23,807 nucleotides of DNA from CAZWSX01 sp964636985 (GTDB lineage: Bacteria; Planctomycetota; Planctomycetia; Pirellulales; Pirellulaceae): assembly GCA_964636985.1 (NCBI GenBank), contig CAZWSX010000056.1, forward strand, positions 1-23,807, written 5' to 3'. The notes under the pieces were generated by a model, which saw nothing but the letters and a program-made list of their open reading frames with translations, ran no database searches and had not been told where the DNA came from. The position numbers and the translations under genes are program-made. Shown piece by piece: positions 1 to 7,753 of this stretch; the first letter of the stretch is position 1, and each line of letters opens with the position of its first letter.

Positions 1-52
1 TTCCGTTGGCCGTAGATTACGATGTGAAGAGAATTTTTCAACGGGCTGCTAG
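1..52. repeat. Terminal inverted repeat, probable insertion-sequence end (left copy)
   Basis: These 52 bases are an exact reverse complement of 23755-23806. The repeat ends with GGGCTGCTAG, after which the left and right flanks differ. CTAG (49-52) is found at both junctions, so it may be the target site rather than part of the repeat; the element tip would then be CAGCCCGTTGAAAAA. The primase-like frame that follows hits stops inside the repeat (TAG at 13, TGA at 25), so the repeat interrupts that gene. An IS end cut short by the assembly is the simplest explanation. No transposase is visible, so the IS family cannot be named; a 4-bp CTAG duplication would fit IS5-type elements, which is inference. 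Confidence 0.75.
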
Positions 53-531
53 ATGATCACCGCTCAGTTCTCGAAGAATTTCACGATCCACGCCGAAACA
101 CAATATCGCACGGGAAACTTGGGCAAGCGCTGGCCAGATTTCGCGATCGTCCGTGCAACGGGTTGAAGTTCGAGCGCGACCCAGCGCGAGGTAAGCACGG
201 ATACCGCTGGACGGTGGTCCTAGCCCCGCCTACTGAGGGGTTTTTAGATCAAAAATGGTGTAGAGGTGTAGAAGGTGCAGAGGATAGCAGTGTTCTACGT
301 GTGAGGGTTAATGATGATGCGCACATAGATAATGGTGCGCACGCACACACGCACTCGCATATAGAAACCCCGCCAAACTCTACACCCACTGCACCTCTAC
401 ACCGGACGGGACCGTGCCCCCACGTTGGGCCAGAACACTACCGCCGAGTCGGTGACGTCGCTCACTGTCCACACTGCGACAAGATCATGGGTAGGTACCG
501 CTCTGCCGCTTCCGCTTTGCCCGCTACGTGA
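52..531 (+). CDS. C-terminal part of a primase/helicase-like protein, 5' truncated
   Basis: The frame is open from the repeat edge to TGA at 529-531. Its first 50 or so residues (EEFHDPRRNTISHGKLGQAL, then a KHGYRW segment) look like the winged-helix tail of primase/DUF3987-type proteins carried by planctomycete integrative elements. A low-complexity linker follows (a GVEG tract, a histidine-rich stretch, then a TPTAPLH tract). The protein ends in a Cys-x2-Cys zinc-ribbon-like half motif (HCPHCDKIMGRY). There is no real start codon here; a TTG at 163 is only the first possible start inside the remnant. The 5' part was lost at the repeat. Family assignment rests on the tail alone and is tentative. 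If correct, the product would act in replication of the element that also carries the integrase at 3298. Confidence 0.5.
   Translation, partial: DDHRSVLEEFHDPRRNTISHGKLGQALARFRDRPCNGLKFERDPARGKHGYRWTVVLAPPTEGFLDQKWCRGVEGAEDSSVLRVRVNDDAHIDNGAHAHTHSHIETPPNSTPTAPLHRTGPCPHVGPEHYRRVGDVAHCPHCDKIMGRYRSAASALPAT
257..403. repeat. Long imperfect inverted repeat inside the primase-like gene
   Basis: The stretch 257-282 and the reverse complement of 378-403 match at 22 of 26 positions. Both contain GGTGTAGAGGTG and a second GGTG[CT]AGAG block. The 95-base loop holds a smaller self-complementary segment around GTGCGCAC. The arms encode the protein's GVEG tract and TPTAPLH tract, so the two low-complexity protein segments are specified by complementary DNA. 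The arms could form a hairpin in mRNA or single-stranded DNA. A function such as an origin or regulatory structure is speculation. Confidence 0.55.
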
Positions 532-948
532 CGCTTTAACGCTTCACTTTGAACCCGATGACGTGCAGCAACGCCGAACGACGCCAGGGGCTAGCTAGGT
601 GCCTTAAACGAGCTAGCCCACCATCCGAGCTGGCCGCAACAACTTTTGAACAACTCCACAAGAAAAAAATGTTGCCGCGTACATTTCGAATTTTTTCGGC
701 TCACTTTTTTCGTCCAGCTGCTTGAATCACACGTCTAGACATGACATGATGCGACTTCCTGAACCAATCCTGAATTCTTCCTGGCCCTTGCTGCTAAAGG
801 ACCGCCAAGCCCACGTACTTTGTGCGACTGCGGAGAGTCGATCCACGTCGGTGGGTATCAACGCGCGCACGGCGGTCTCAGGGCCGCCGAGGACAGAGCA
901 CGTGGGCTTGGCTACGGCGAATTTTTTCGCCGGAAAGGAAAGCGTGCC
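532..948. other. Intergenic region with one strong hairpin, no supported gene
   Basis: This 417-base stretch lies between the primase-like remnant and the next cargo gene. It contains the hairpin at 588-619 and an AT-rich patch with A and T runs at 660-715. Short open frames exist, but none has a ribosome-binding site or a recognisable product. The region may hold the promoter for the gene at 949; I do not see a convincing -35/-10 pair. Confidence 0.5.
588..619. repeat. Perfect 9-bp hairpin (GGGCTAGCT / AGCTAGCCC)
   Basis: GGGCTAGCT at 588-596 pairs with AGCTAGCCC at 611-619 across a 14-base loop. No T-run follows on either strand, so an intrinsic terminator is unlikely. It could be an operator or a recombination-associated palindrome; the sequence does not decide. 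Confidence 0.5.
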
Positions 949-1836
949 ATGTCTCTAATTTCTTTCACCTCGACGGCCGTGGAATCACCCACACCGACCG
1001 TCACCACCACCGCCCAGGCTTACGCGACCAAGACGAAGGGAAAACCGTCGTCGAAATTGCGATCGCGACGCCGGCGAAAAACCTCGACCGCACGATGGGA
1101 ACCAAATCCCAGGGCGGAAGTGGCGGGCGATGCGAATCCGCTCGGACCGGTCGACCAGTCAAAACCGCTCGCTGAATTGCCACCCGATTTCCTGCCGCCC
1201 GACGGTAGCGAGCCGGCTGACGGTGGTTGGGGCAGTGACCCGCAACCGGCTGCCGAGCCGGAAACTTCCGTCGCCGCAGCTGCCGATGTGGACGCGACCG
1301 ACGACGTTGCGACCGCTTCCAGTTCGGCGCCGGCAGCGCAATTTTGCGTGTCGGTTTTCGATCCCAAAACGGAATCGGCGACGAACGATATTGTTTTTCG
1401 CGGATCGGCCGGCGCGTGCGTGCGATGGGCCCAAGAGTGGCTGACCGATCCCGTGGGACTGACTGTCGCCATCACACCGCCCGGGCGGAACGATGCAGAC
1501 GAATCCGGCGAAGTGGCGATCGACAGTTTCGGTACCGAGTCGCAGGCGTGCGCAGTTCTCGGTTTTGACGATGACAGCAACTCGATCGACTATCGTCTAC
1601 GACTTGTTTCGCCGGCCAATTGCTTGCGGGATGCGGTTGAAATCGCGATTCAAACGATGATTGCGAACGGTCAGCCTCATTCGCGAAATGTGGTTCCCGT
1701 GTTGGCGGTCGGCGACGATGCCATGCCAACGTTCGACCAAGCAGAACAAATTGCCAACCTGATTTGGGCTGCCTACCGGGTCGGCCTAGAACGCGGACAA
1801 GCACGCGACCGCGCGGCGAAAGGCGGTGTCGCATGA
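949..1836 (+). CDS. Hypothetical protein, disordered N-terminus, mobile-element cargo
   Basis: The product is 295 residues. ATG at 949 is preferred over an in-frame upstream start at 820 because GGAAAGGAA lies just before it at the right distance. Residues 1 to about 135 are low complexity: a Thr/Pro-rich start, a very basic patch (RSRRRRK), then an acidic and Ala/Pro-rich stretch. From about 135 onward a folded domain is likely (FCVSVFDP, then VRWAQEWL, then a C-terminal helix ending in ERGQARDR). I do not recognise the family. The stop codon overlaps the start of the next gene (ATGA), so the two are probably translated together. The basic then acidic N-terminal region could bind DNA or a partner, but that is only a guess. 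Confidence 0.6.
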   Translation: MSLISFTSTAVESPTPTVTTTAQAYATKTKGKPSSKLRSRRRRKTSTARWEPNPRAEVAGDANPLGPVDQSKPLAELPPDFLPPDGSEPADGGWGSDPQPAAEPETSVAAAADVDATDDVATASSSAPAAQFCVSVFDPKTESATNDIVFRGSAGACVRWAQEWLTDPVGLTVAITPPGRNDADESGEVAIDSFGTESQACAVLGFDDDSNSIDYRLRLVSPANCLRDAVEIAIQTMIANGQPHSRNVVPVLAVGDDAMPTFDQAEQIANLIWAAYRVGLERGQARDRAAKGGVA

Positions 1837-2207
1837 CGTTGATCAACCAAAGCCTACTTACCAGTCCCATCGTTCAGCATGCGACTGAGCTTCGCGAGAG
1901 TCGCGACGACGTGGATTCGTACGCGACGTCGCAACGAAAAATGACGGCCGTTTCGATGGCGGTCTACATCAGCGAGTGCCTACGCCGGCGGCGGTTCCCT
2001 GCGACCATCGCCATGGTGCACCGCGACTTGGAAAATGAATTCGGCGTCACCGTTTGCTTACGTACCGTTCGCCGATACCTCCAATTGCTAGAGTTGTTCG
2101 GCTGCGCTGAAGCGTTCCCCGCCGACGGTGATTTCCCCATGACGTGGGGTTGGACCAAGGGGCTCGGCTTGCTGTCGCTCCTCGATCGAGAGGCGACCAG
2201 CGCGTAA
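1833..2207 (+). CDS. Small winged-helix-like protein, mobile-element cargo
   Basis: The product is 124 residues. Its ATG at 1833 overlaps the upstream TGA as ATGA, indicating translational coupling, and for that reason I reject the longer in-frame extension to 1764. Residues around 45-95 (a YISECLRRRRFPAT stretch, then HRDLENEFGV, then LRTVRRYLQLLELFG) have the rhythm of a helix-turn-helix, with the second helix followed by a short wing. It could be a regulator or excisionase-like factor of the integrated element. It is an accessory gene by position, between the primase-like remnant and the integrase. The family is not recognised. Confidence 0.55.
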   Translation: MTLINQSLLTSPIVQHATELRESRDDVDSYATSQRKMTAVSMAVYISECLRRRRFPATIAMVHRDLENEFGVTVCLRTVRRYLQLLELFGCAEAFPADGDFPMTWGWTKGLGLLSLLDREATSA

Positions 2208-2331
2208 CTACGGATCGTTTTCCCTGGGCGGCGAGACGATTGATGCTTTGCCGCCTCGACCGATCGAAAAAGTCCAATTTCAGCCCCTTCAAAATGTTTG
2301 GACTCTACATGTTTTCGGGAGTAGCTTGAAG

Positions 2332-2853
2332 ATGATGGAAAATCATGACATCGAAGCCGACAAGCTGCGCCACAAAAGGCAGGCTGCCTTTCACGAAGCG
2401 GGACACTTGACTGTGCTTTTCCACAAAGACAAACGTGGCTGGGCGTCAATTCGCCTGCGCGAAAACAGGCAGCCAAACGAATTGTGGTTTGAAGGCGGTT
2501 GCCAACCTGCATTTTCTTACAAGTGGGATGAAGAGTCTGCTGTTGGAGGGATTGTGGGCGAGTACCTCGAAGACGTGGATTTCGAAGTGTCCGCTGACGA
2601 TATCGCAGATGCTTGGTGGTTTAAAGAGCTAGTGCCCTCCGAGACGGACGAGACGCTGATTTCCACCAGGGTAAAAGAAGATCGAAATCGTCAAAGGGAA
2701 GTGGTTCAAAGAGTATTCGACGTCATCGAACATGAAAGGACGTTTTTCGACTGGGTCGTAGAAGAACTGTTGAAGGGGGAAGGAAGCTACCTTACCGATG
2801 GTCAGGCACACGACGCATGGTCGAAACTTCGGAATCCGAAGCCCCTCAACTAG
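2332..2853 (+). CDS. Small HEAGH-motif zincin-like protein (M41/FtsH-peptidase-like)
   Basis: The product is 173 residues if it starts at the ATG at 2332; a second ATG follows immediately, and a longer frame back to 2248 has no obvious ribosome-binding site. AAFHEAGHLTV places H21-E22-A23-G24-H25 in an HExxH zinc-binding motif. The surrounding pattern (AxHEAGH) is that of FtsH-type M41 peptidases. No AAA+ domain and no membrane segment are present, so this is a stand-alone domain. The C-terminal part is helical and acidic (DETLISTRVKEDRN, ERTFFDWVVEELL). A third zinc ligand cannot be assigned with confidence. Stand-alone HEAGH proteins are familiar on planctomycete mobile elements, but their role is unknown; proteolysis is inferred from the motif only. 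Confidence 0.6.
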   Translation: MMENHDIEADKLRHKRQAAFHEAGHLTVLFHKDKRGWASIRLRENRQPNELWFEGGCQPAFSYKWDEESAVGGIVGEYLEDVDFEVSADDIADAWWFKELVPSETDETLISTRVKEDRNRQREVVQRVFDVIEHERTFFDWVVEELLKGEGSYLTDGQAHDAWSKLRNPKPLN

Positions 2854-2857
2854 CTAG

Positions 2858-3211
2858 TCAGATCGCCCCGCGAAACTGATGGCTGATCGGGCGCCACACT
2901 TCGACTGCCGTTTCCACGAACGAACGTAGGTAGCTTTGTGATGCGTCACGACTGCCAAACAGATCACGCCGGCAGCCATTCAACAGCCGTTGCCACTGTC
3001 GAGTGCCTGGATCCGCGTCGATGTTGCTGCCTAACACTGCCACGAGCAAGTCGGTTTCGTCGATGCTGCGGCGATCGAGAAGAGAATCCCACCAAGTTGT
3101 TAGTTGATGGAGTTCGAGGTACGTCGCGAAATGCTGAGCCCACTTCGCGCCGTCGTGTTTGCCCTTTTCGATATCGGGCAGCTTTCGCCGTGCAATTGAG
3201 ATCGTTGGCAT
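2858..3211 (-). CDS. Hypothetical protein, 117 aa
   Basis: The gene is convergent with the HEAGH gene, with only four bases between the stops, and divergent from the integrase. The start MPTISIARRK is preferred because GGAG lies eight bases before it; an upstream ATG at 3232 lacks such a site. The sequence is Trp-rich and helical (KWAQHFATYLELHQLTTWWD, QRLLNGCRRDLF). I do not recognise the family. Its position divergent from int suggests a possible role in control of the element, but no DNA-binding motif is clear. Confidence 0.5.
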   Translation of the reverse strand: MPTISIARRKLPDIEKGKHDGAKWAQHFATYLELHQLTTWWDSLLDRRSIDETDLLVAVLGSNIDADPGTRQWQRLLNGCRRDLFGSRDASQSYLRSFVETAVEVWRPISHQFRGAI

Positions 3212-3297
3212 AGTAGCGACTCCGTTTCGCATTCACGCGTTCTGTCGTTCTGAGATTGTATACCGATAACGAATCGTTTTGAGACTGAGGGTTCACC

Positions 3298-4596
3298 ATG
3301 GCTTGCCTGTACCACGAAAAGAAACGAGACGCTTGGAAGGTGATCTTCAAAGACGGGGCGGGAAAGAAGCGAACGCTCTGCCTCGGAAAGATGGCGAAGC
3401 GCCAGGGCGAATGGTGGCGATCGCTCGTCGAAGATCTGCTGCAGGCACAAGCCGCCGGCGGAGTCGTCACGAAAGATTTAGCTTCGAGAGTGGCGAAGAT
3501 CACGGCCGACATGCTCGGACGGCTGGCCAACCTGGGTTTGATCGAGCCGCCCACGCCCGACGAGGCGCTAGAACTGGGAAAGGTGGTCGATCGGTTTATC
3601 GAGCTCCACGAAGGCGAAGAATCGACCAAGACAGTTATCCGTCGCTGCCGGCGTCACTTGGTAAAGCACTTCGGAGAGGCGAAGCGAATCGATACGATCA
3701 CCAAAACTGATGCCGACGACTGGGATACGTACCTCAAAACGAAGCTATCGAAGGCGACCAGGGGAAGGACGATCAAGACTGGCAAACAAATCTTCAAATG
3801 GGCGGTGAAGCGCGACTTGATCCACGAAAGCCCATTTTCGGAATTGAAGGGAAACAAGTCGATCAATCAGGAACGAATCGTTTTCGTAGATCGGCCTACG
3901 ATTCAACGCGTCATCGATCAGTGTCCAGATAACGAATGGAAACTGTTGATCGCCCTGAGTCGTTACGGCGGTCTGCGATGTCCGACGGAGCACCTCGAGT
4001 TGAAGTGGTCAGACATCAACTGGGAACGGGGCGTCATGACGGTGCGAAGCCCTAAGACGAAGCGGTACCCGAACGGCGCATCGCGGGTTGTCCCTCTCTT
4101 CCGAGAGCTTCGACCATATCTCGACGTCTGTTTCCATGATCCGGGCGCTGATCCGATCCACGTCATCGCTCGCTACCGGAACACAAACGCCAATCTTCGA
4201 ACCCAGCTGGAACGGTACATCACCCGGGCGGGAGTGAAGGTTTGGCCCAAGCTGTTTCAGAACCTTCGTGCGAGCCGAGCGACCGAATTGAAATCGTCCC
4301 TGCCGGCGCATACTGCGGCGAAGATCATGGGCCATTCGATCGAGGTGGCCGCAAACCATTATTGGCAGATGACGGACGCCGATATCGACGCCGCTCTGAA
4401 CGTGACAACCACCCACAAGACGGATTCGGTTGGAACTGGCGTTGGAATCGGAAAGCAGATCGCAGGGGGTCAAGCGGGTCCAGAAGGGACCGTGTCACTC
4501 CCTCAAGAAGCGGCAAAAGCCGGGAAATCCGGCTCTTACGGGAAGGAGCAAGTTTTTGACAATGGCCGCCCGGGGACTCGAACCCCGACGCCGTGA
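3298..4596 (+). CDS. int: Tyrosine recombinase / integrase of an element in tRNA-Leu
   Basis: The product is 432 residues. ATG at 3298 follows a GAGGG ribosome-binding site. The N-terminal part is an arm/core-binding region (KVVDRFIELHEGE, then KHFGEAKRIDTIT, both SAM-like). The catalytic domain shows Arg227 (YGGLR), a beta-hairpin lysine (Lys253 or Lys255 in SPKTKR), Arg324 (QNLR, with Gln321 where many relatives have His), His346 (MGHS) and Tyr355 (NHYW), the nucleophile. It catalyses site-specific insertion and excision of the element. The C-terminus runs into the tRNA-Leu gene: its last eleven or so codons (NGRPGTRTPTP) are the complement of the tRNA 3' end. This fixes the integration site and the integrated state. 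The element extends leftward beyond the window; no second copy of the tRNA 3' end is seen to the left. Confidence 0.93.
   Translation: MACLYHEKKRDAWKVIFKDGAGKKRTLCLGKMAKRQGEWWRSLVEDLLQAQAAGGVVTKDLASRVAKITADMLGRLANLGLIEPPTPDEALELGKVVDRFIELHEGEESTKTVIRRCRRHLVKHFGEAKRIDTITKTDADDWDTYLKTKLSKATRGRTIKTGKQIFKWAVKRDLIHESPFSELKGNKSINQERIVFVDRPTIQRVIDQCPDNEWKLLIALSRYGGLRCPTEHLELKWSDINWERGVMTVRSPKTKRYPNGASRVVPLFRELRPYLDVCFHDPGADPIHVIARYRNTNANLRTQLERYITRAGVKVWPKLFQNLRASRATELKSSLPAHTAAKIMGHSIEVAANHYWQMTDADIDAALNVTTTHKTDSVGTGVGIGKQIAGGQAGPEGTVSLPQEAAKAGKSGSYGKEQVFDNGRPGTRTPTP
4563..4596. other. Attachment-site region: tRNA-Leu 3' end shared with int
   Basis: The overlap of the integrase 3' end with the tRNA acceptor and T-arm marks one junction (att site) of the integrated element. 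The exact crossover cannot be placed because the second att copy lies outside the window. Confidence 0.7.
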
Positions 4597-4644
4597 GGCA
4601 CAAGATCCTAAGTCTTGCGTGTCTGCCAATTTCACCAGGCGGCC
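4563..4644 (-). tRNA. tRNA-Leu(UAG), intact, hosts an integrated element
   Basis: Read on the minus strand, the acceptor stem GGCCGCC pairs perfectly with GGCGGCC and is followed by discriminator A. The D-arm is GTG/CAC. The anticodon arm CAAGA-CTTAGGA-TCTTG gives anticodon UAG. A class II variable arm and a T-arm (CGGGG-TTCGAGT-CCCCG) follow. The gene is 82 nt and CCA is not encoded. Its 3' end overlaps the integrase reading frame, so the 3' part is supplied by the element and restores the gene after integration. Confidence 0.95.
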
Positions 4645-4734
4645 AGTCGCCTCGATAAAGAAACGAGGAGCCGCAATTTTACCGAACACTCGCAACCTTC
4701 GCGAGTCCCGCCGCACGCCTCTGAACGCCCCGCG

Positions 4735-7710
4735 TCAGGGCGACTCGCCCGTAATCTCGAACTCCAGTTGGCCGCTGGTGAGCTGTTCCGGCGTAAGCAC
4801 GTCCCCCTCTCTTTGCCCCTCTTTTAGCCCGCCGATCATGGCGTCGACAACGTGCGTGAGCCGATACTTCCCCGCGAGCGGCGTTTTGTAGTACGGGTGC
4901 CAATGCTGTTTGCCGGGGCGAGGGTTCTCGCCGAGTCCAAAGTTCAGGTAGAACGGACCAACCGCTTCGCCGGGGGCGAGATGCTCGACATAGTGGGAAA
5001 TGTGGCCCAATAGCGGCACGTTTTCGAGCGCGACTTCCTCTCCCTTGTCGTTGAGGATCTTTGGCGTGTTTCCAAAGTAGTCGGGCGACGTGTCGACCTT
5101 GAGGGGTTGGTCGCTAGCGTTGCGGAAGAAGACGACGAGCGGAACGCGCTCGCCAACTTTGAACGAACTTTGCGGCTTGGTAAAGGCGATGCCGTATTGG
5201 ATTCCGAGTTTCGTCTCGCCCCAAGTCGGCTTGTACTCATCGATGAACTTGGCCGCCATGTCGCCGCGGTAGTGCCCGTTCTCTTCGACGCGGTCGACGC
5301 GCGAGTGGGGTCCAGGCCCGGCCGGTTCCGTATCGGTCGCATTGCCGCTCAAGTCCCAAACTTGGAGCCCCTGCTGCATGTCGGAAAACGTGATCGCAAT
5401 CGACTTCTTGTCGGCCGAGAACGCCGCATGGCCACTCTCACCTTGGAGTTCGAATAACAGGTTGCCCGTTTGCGTCGACCAAATCGGCGTCACGTAGCCG
5501 CTGTCCTTCCCATCGTCCTTGTAACCCGTCCCCAATCGCGCGAGCCACTGGCCATCGCGGGAGAAGACCAGGTTCGGGCTTCGCCAAGTGCTATAGCTGT
5601 AGAGACCTTCCAGATGCTTGAGCAACTTCCCATTAGACGCATCGACCAACTTGATCCCGAGTGTGTCGCCGATTGCGAGTGTTTTGCCGTCGGGCGAAAA
5701 CTGGATGCTCCAAACGGCATCGTAGGGACTCGATTTGGAAGCTTCGGGGTGCGACGTCCGATATTCCTTATTGTCGTTGGGCACCTGGAGAAGCCGTTGA
5801 CCCGTGACGGTGTCCCAGATTTCGGGCCCGCCTTGATTGGTAGTAGCGTATCGCGTTCCGTCCGATGAAAGCGTCAGACCCTGCATGTGGGTCAATCCTT
5901 CGTGCGTGGTCGTTCGCACTAGCTTGCCGGTGTTTCCATTCCAAACCACCGTGTACGCATCGAAGGCCAACGTCAGGCGATAGTAGTTCGTTTCCAAGTT
6001 CCCGACGATCACCGATAGATCGGGCGTGCAGGTCAGGAAGCGAACCGTGTCGTTGTTGTCGATCTTGGGAATCGTCAGCCTCTTCAAAAACTTCCCCGTC
6101 GTCGTGTCCCAAATCCCCACGTAGGCATTCGTGGCGGCGATGATTCGCTTTCGATCGCCGGAAAGCCTCATCGTTTCCAAATTGACGTCTCGTCCGTACT
6201 TGTCGGCTTCGAGCTTGATCTCGCTGATGAGCTTCTTCCCGGGCACATCCCACCGCCGGATGGTGATGGGCCCTTGCAGCGACGCCGTCACGATTTCTTT
6301 GTCGTCGTTGTCGAATCCCACGGCGGTCAAAATCCAGTGATCCGGCAGCAATAAAGCAGGCTTTCGCAGCACACGTGTCTCTCCCGATGGGGTTCCTTCC
6401 ATGGTTGCCGGCGGTGGGCTGGCGTTCGTAGCAGCCGGGGCGGCCAGTGGTCCACCAGCTTTTGGTTCACTGGCCTTCGAATCCGTGGGCTTTGATTCAC
6501 TAGCCTTCGATTCACTGGTTTTCGGCTGGTCGGCTTTGGAGCCACTAGATTTTGGCTCCTTGGTTTGCGACCAGGCCAGCACACCGCCAAAGACGAGGAA
6601 CAAAACCACCGCCAAAATGCCCACCCGCGACAGATCGAGCTTGGGCGGTTGCGAATCCTCCAGCAACCGGAGAACGCGAAGCTTGAACTCCGAAGGATTG
6701 TTTCCCGTGGCGCCGAGAGCCAACGAGTCCGTACCGCAATGGAGCGCCGCCAGCTCGGCCACGCGGACCAGCGCGTCGGCGTACAAAGGCCGATCCCACC
6801 CCGCAGCCAGAACCATATCGTCCGCGGCCAGTTCCCGTTCAATGCTGACTCGCCGGCTGACAAACCACACCGCAGGATGAAAGAAGAGGATCGCTTCAAT
6901 GATTCGCTGGAGCAGATGGACGATGGGATCAAAGCGCCGGATGTGCGAAAGTTCGTGCAGCAGGAGTGCTTGCAACTGACTTGGAGAGAGGCCGCTCACC
7001 ACGGCGGCCGGCAACAAGATCATGGGAGCCACGATTCCGACTACCACCGGAACGGAAATCCGTTCACACCAGGCAACCGTCGGCGCAACTCTGATTCCCA
7101 ACCGGCGAGCCTGCTCGCGGACCGTCTCGATCAATTTTGGGTCGTCGACAATCCGCGCAATCTTTCGCAATCGATAGCCGCCCCAGATGCCCCGCACCAA
7201 TCGCGCGAGGACCAGCGACACACCCGCAAAATAGAACGCGGCGATCCAACTCGACAACGCGGGCAGAGCCTCCGCAACCCATCGTGGCGAAAGCGTCCAT
7301 GAAGGTGAAGACGCGCTGATTGGCTCAGTATTGTGGGTAATTGCGCCCGCTTCGGCGGCGGCGGCTGGCGCTGCAGCGGGAGCAACAAAGACTTCTCCAG
7401 CCGCGTCTTTATGTTCGGCCTGCCCGGTCAAAACAACCGGTGAAACAGGAGCAACTGGCACCGAGGGCAAGCGACTGATACCAGGAGACGACTCTCCAAG
7501 CAGAACAAACGTCGCCGGAAGGCATGCGCCCATGGCAAGCATCACCGCCACGTTGAACGTGTATCGCCAGCGTGCAGCGCCGCTACGCAAGAGCCATCCG
7601 CCGATCCAGACCAACAGGCCGCCGGCACACCCTTGCCACAAAAAGTGGAGCAAGGCCAGCGTGAGCCTGGTCGACAGCGATTGATCCACCATCCACGAAA
7701 ACGCATTCAT
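4735..7710 (-). CDS. BlaR1-like M56 peptidase fused to WD40-like repeats
   Basis: The product is 991 residues. Residues 1-70 hold two likely membrane segments, and further ones lie near 153-172 and 362-381. The M56 metallopeptidase motif is HELSHIRRFD with His252, Glu253 and His256; a downstream ERELAADD supplies the likely third ligand near 293. A Lys/Ser/Glu-rich low-complexity linker spans about 383-420. WD40/YVTN-like beta-propeller repeats fill about 450-810 (ISPDGKTLAIGD-type blades such as QFSPDGKTLA). The last 140 residues look like a beta-sandwich (VPLVVFFRNASDQPLKV). BlaR1 relatives cleave a BlaI-type repressor; here the usual penicillin-binding sensor is absent and the propeller takes its place. 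The gene lies 43 bases downstream of blaI on the same strand, so the two form an operon. The signal sensed is unknown. Confidence 0.85.
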   Translation of the reverse strand: MNAFSWMVDQSLSTRLTLALLHFLWQGCAGGLLVWIGGWLLRSGAARWRYTFNVAVMLAMGACLPATFVLLGESSPGISRLPSVPVAPVSPVVLTGQAEHKDAAGEVFVAPAAAPAAAAEAGAITHNTEPISASSPSWTLSPRWVAEALPALSSWIAAFYFAGVSLVLARLVRGIWGGYRLRKIARIVDDPKLIETVREQARRLGIRVAPTVAWCERISVPVVVGIVAPMILLPAAVVSGLSPSQLQALLLHELSHIRRFDPIVHLLQRIIEAILFFHPAVWFVSRRVSIERELAADDMVLAAGWDRPLYADALVRVAELAALHCGTDSLALGATGNNPSEFKLRVLRLLEDSQPPKLDLSRVGILAVVLFLVFGGVLAWSQTKEPKSSGSKADQPKTSESKASESKPTDSKASEPKAGGPLAAPAATNASPPPATMEGTPSGETRVLRKPALLLPDHWILTAVGFDNDDKEIVTASLQGPITIRRWDVPGKKLISEIKLEADKYGRDVNLETMRLSGDRKRIIAATNAYVGIWDTTTGKFLKRLTIPKIDNNDTVRFLTCTPDLSVIVGNLETNYYRLTLAFDAYTVVWNGNTGKLVRTTTHEGLTHMQGLTLSSDGTRYATTNQGGPEIWDTVTGQRLLQVPNDNKEYRTSHPEASKSSPYDAVWSIQFSPDGKTLAIGDTLGIKLVDASNGKLLKHLEGLYSYSTWRSPNLVFSRDGQWLARLGTGYKDDGKDSGYVTPIWSTQTGNLLFELQGESGHAAFSADKKSIAITFSDMQQGLQVWDLSGNATDTEPAGPGPHSRVDRVEENGHYRGDMAAKFIDEYKPTWGETKLGIQYGIAFTKPQSSFKVGERVPLVVFFRNASDQPLKVDTSPDYFGNTPKILNDKGEEVALENVPLLGHISHYVEHLAPGEAVGPFYLNFGLGENPRPGKQHWHPYYKTPLAGKYRLTHVVDAMIGGLKEGQREGDVLTPEQLTSGQLEFEITGESP

Positions 7711-7753
7711 AGCGACGGCTCCGGAGAAGGATGCCCAGAATCGAGTTCAGGTC

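Noticed and set aside
224..246. CCCC...GGGG followed by TTTTT, terminator-like
   Set aside because: Only a four-pair stem, and it lies inside the primase-like frame whose peptide continues sensibly through it to the zinc-ribbon-like end.
722..958. Open frame upstream of the 949 gene
   Set aside because: It starts at TTG, has no ribosome-binding site, overlaps the better-supported gene at 949 and shows no recognisable domain.
1020..1580. Long minus-strand open frame opposite the 949 gene
   Set aside because: It is a mirror frame of a Ser/Ala/Pro-rich, GC-rich coding region, without a ribosome-binding site or domain pattern.
6565..7302. 245-codon plus-strand frame opposite the M56 gene
   Set aside because: The minus-strand frame has the M56 motifs, membrane helices and operon context; the plus frame has none.
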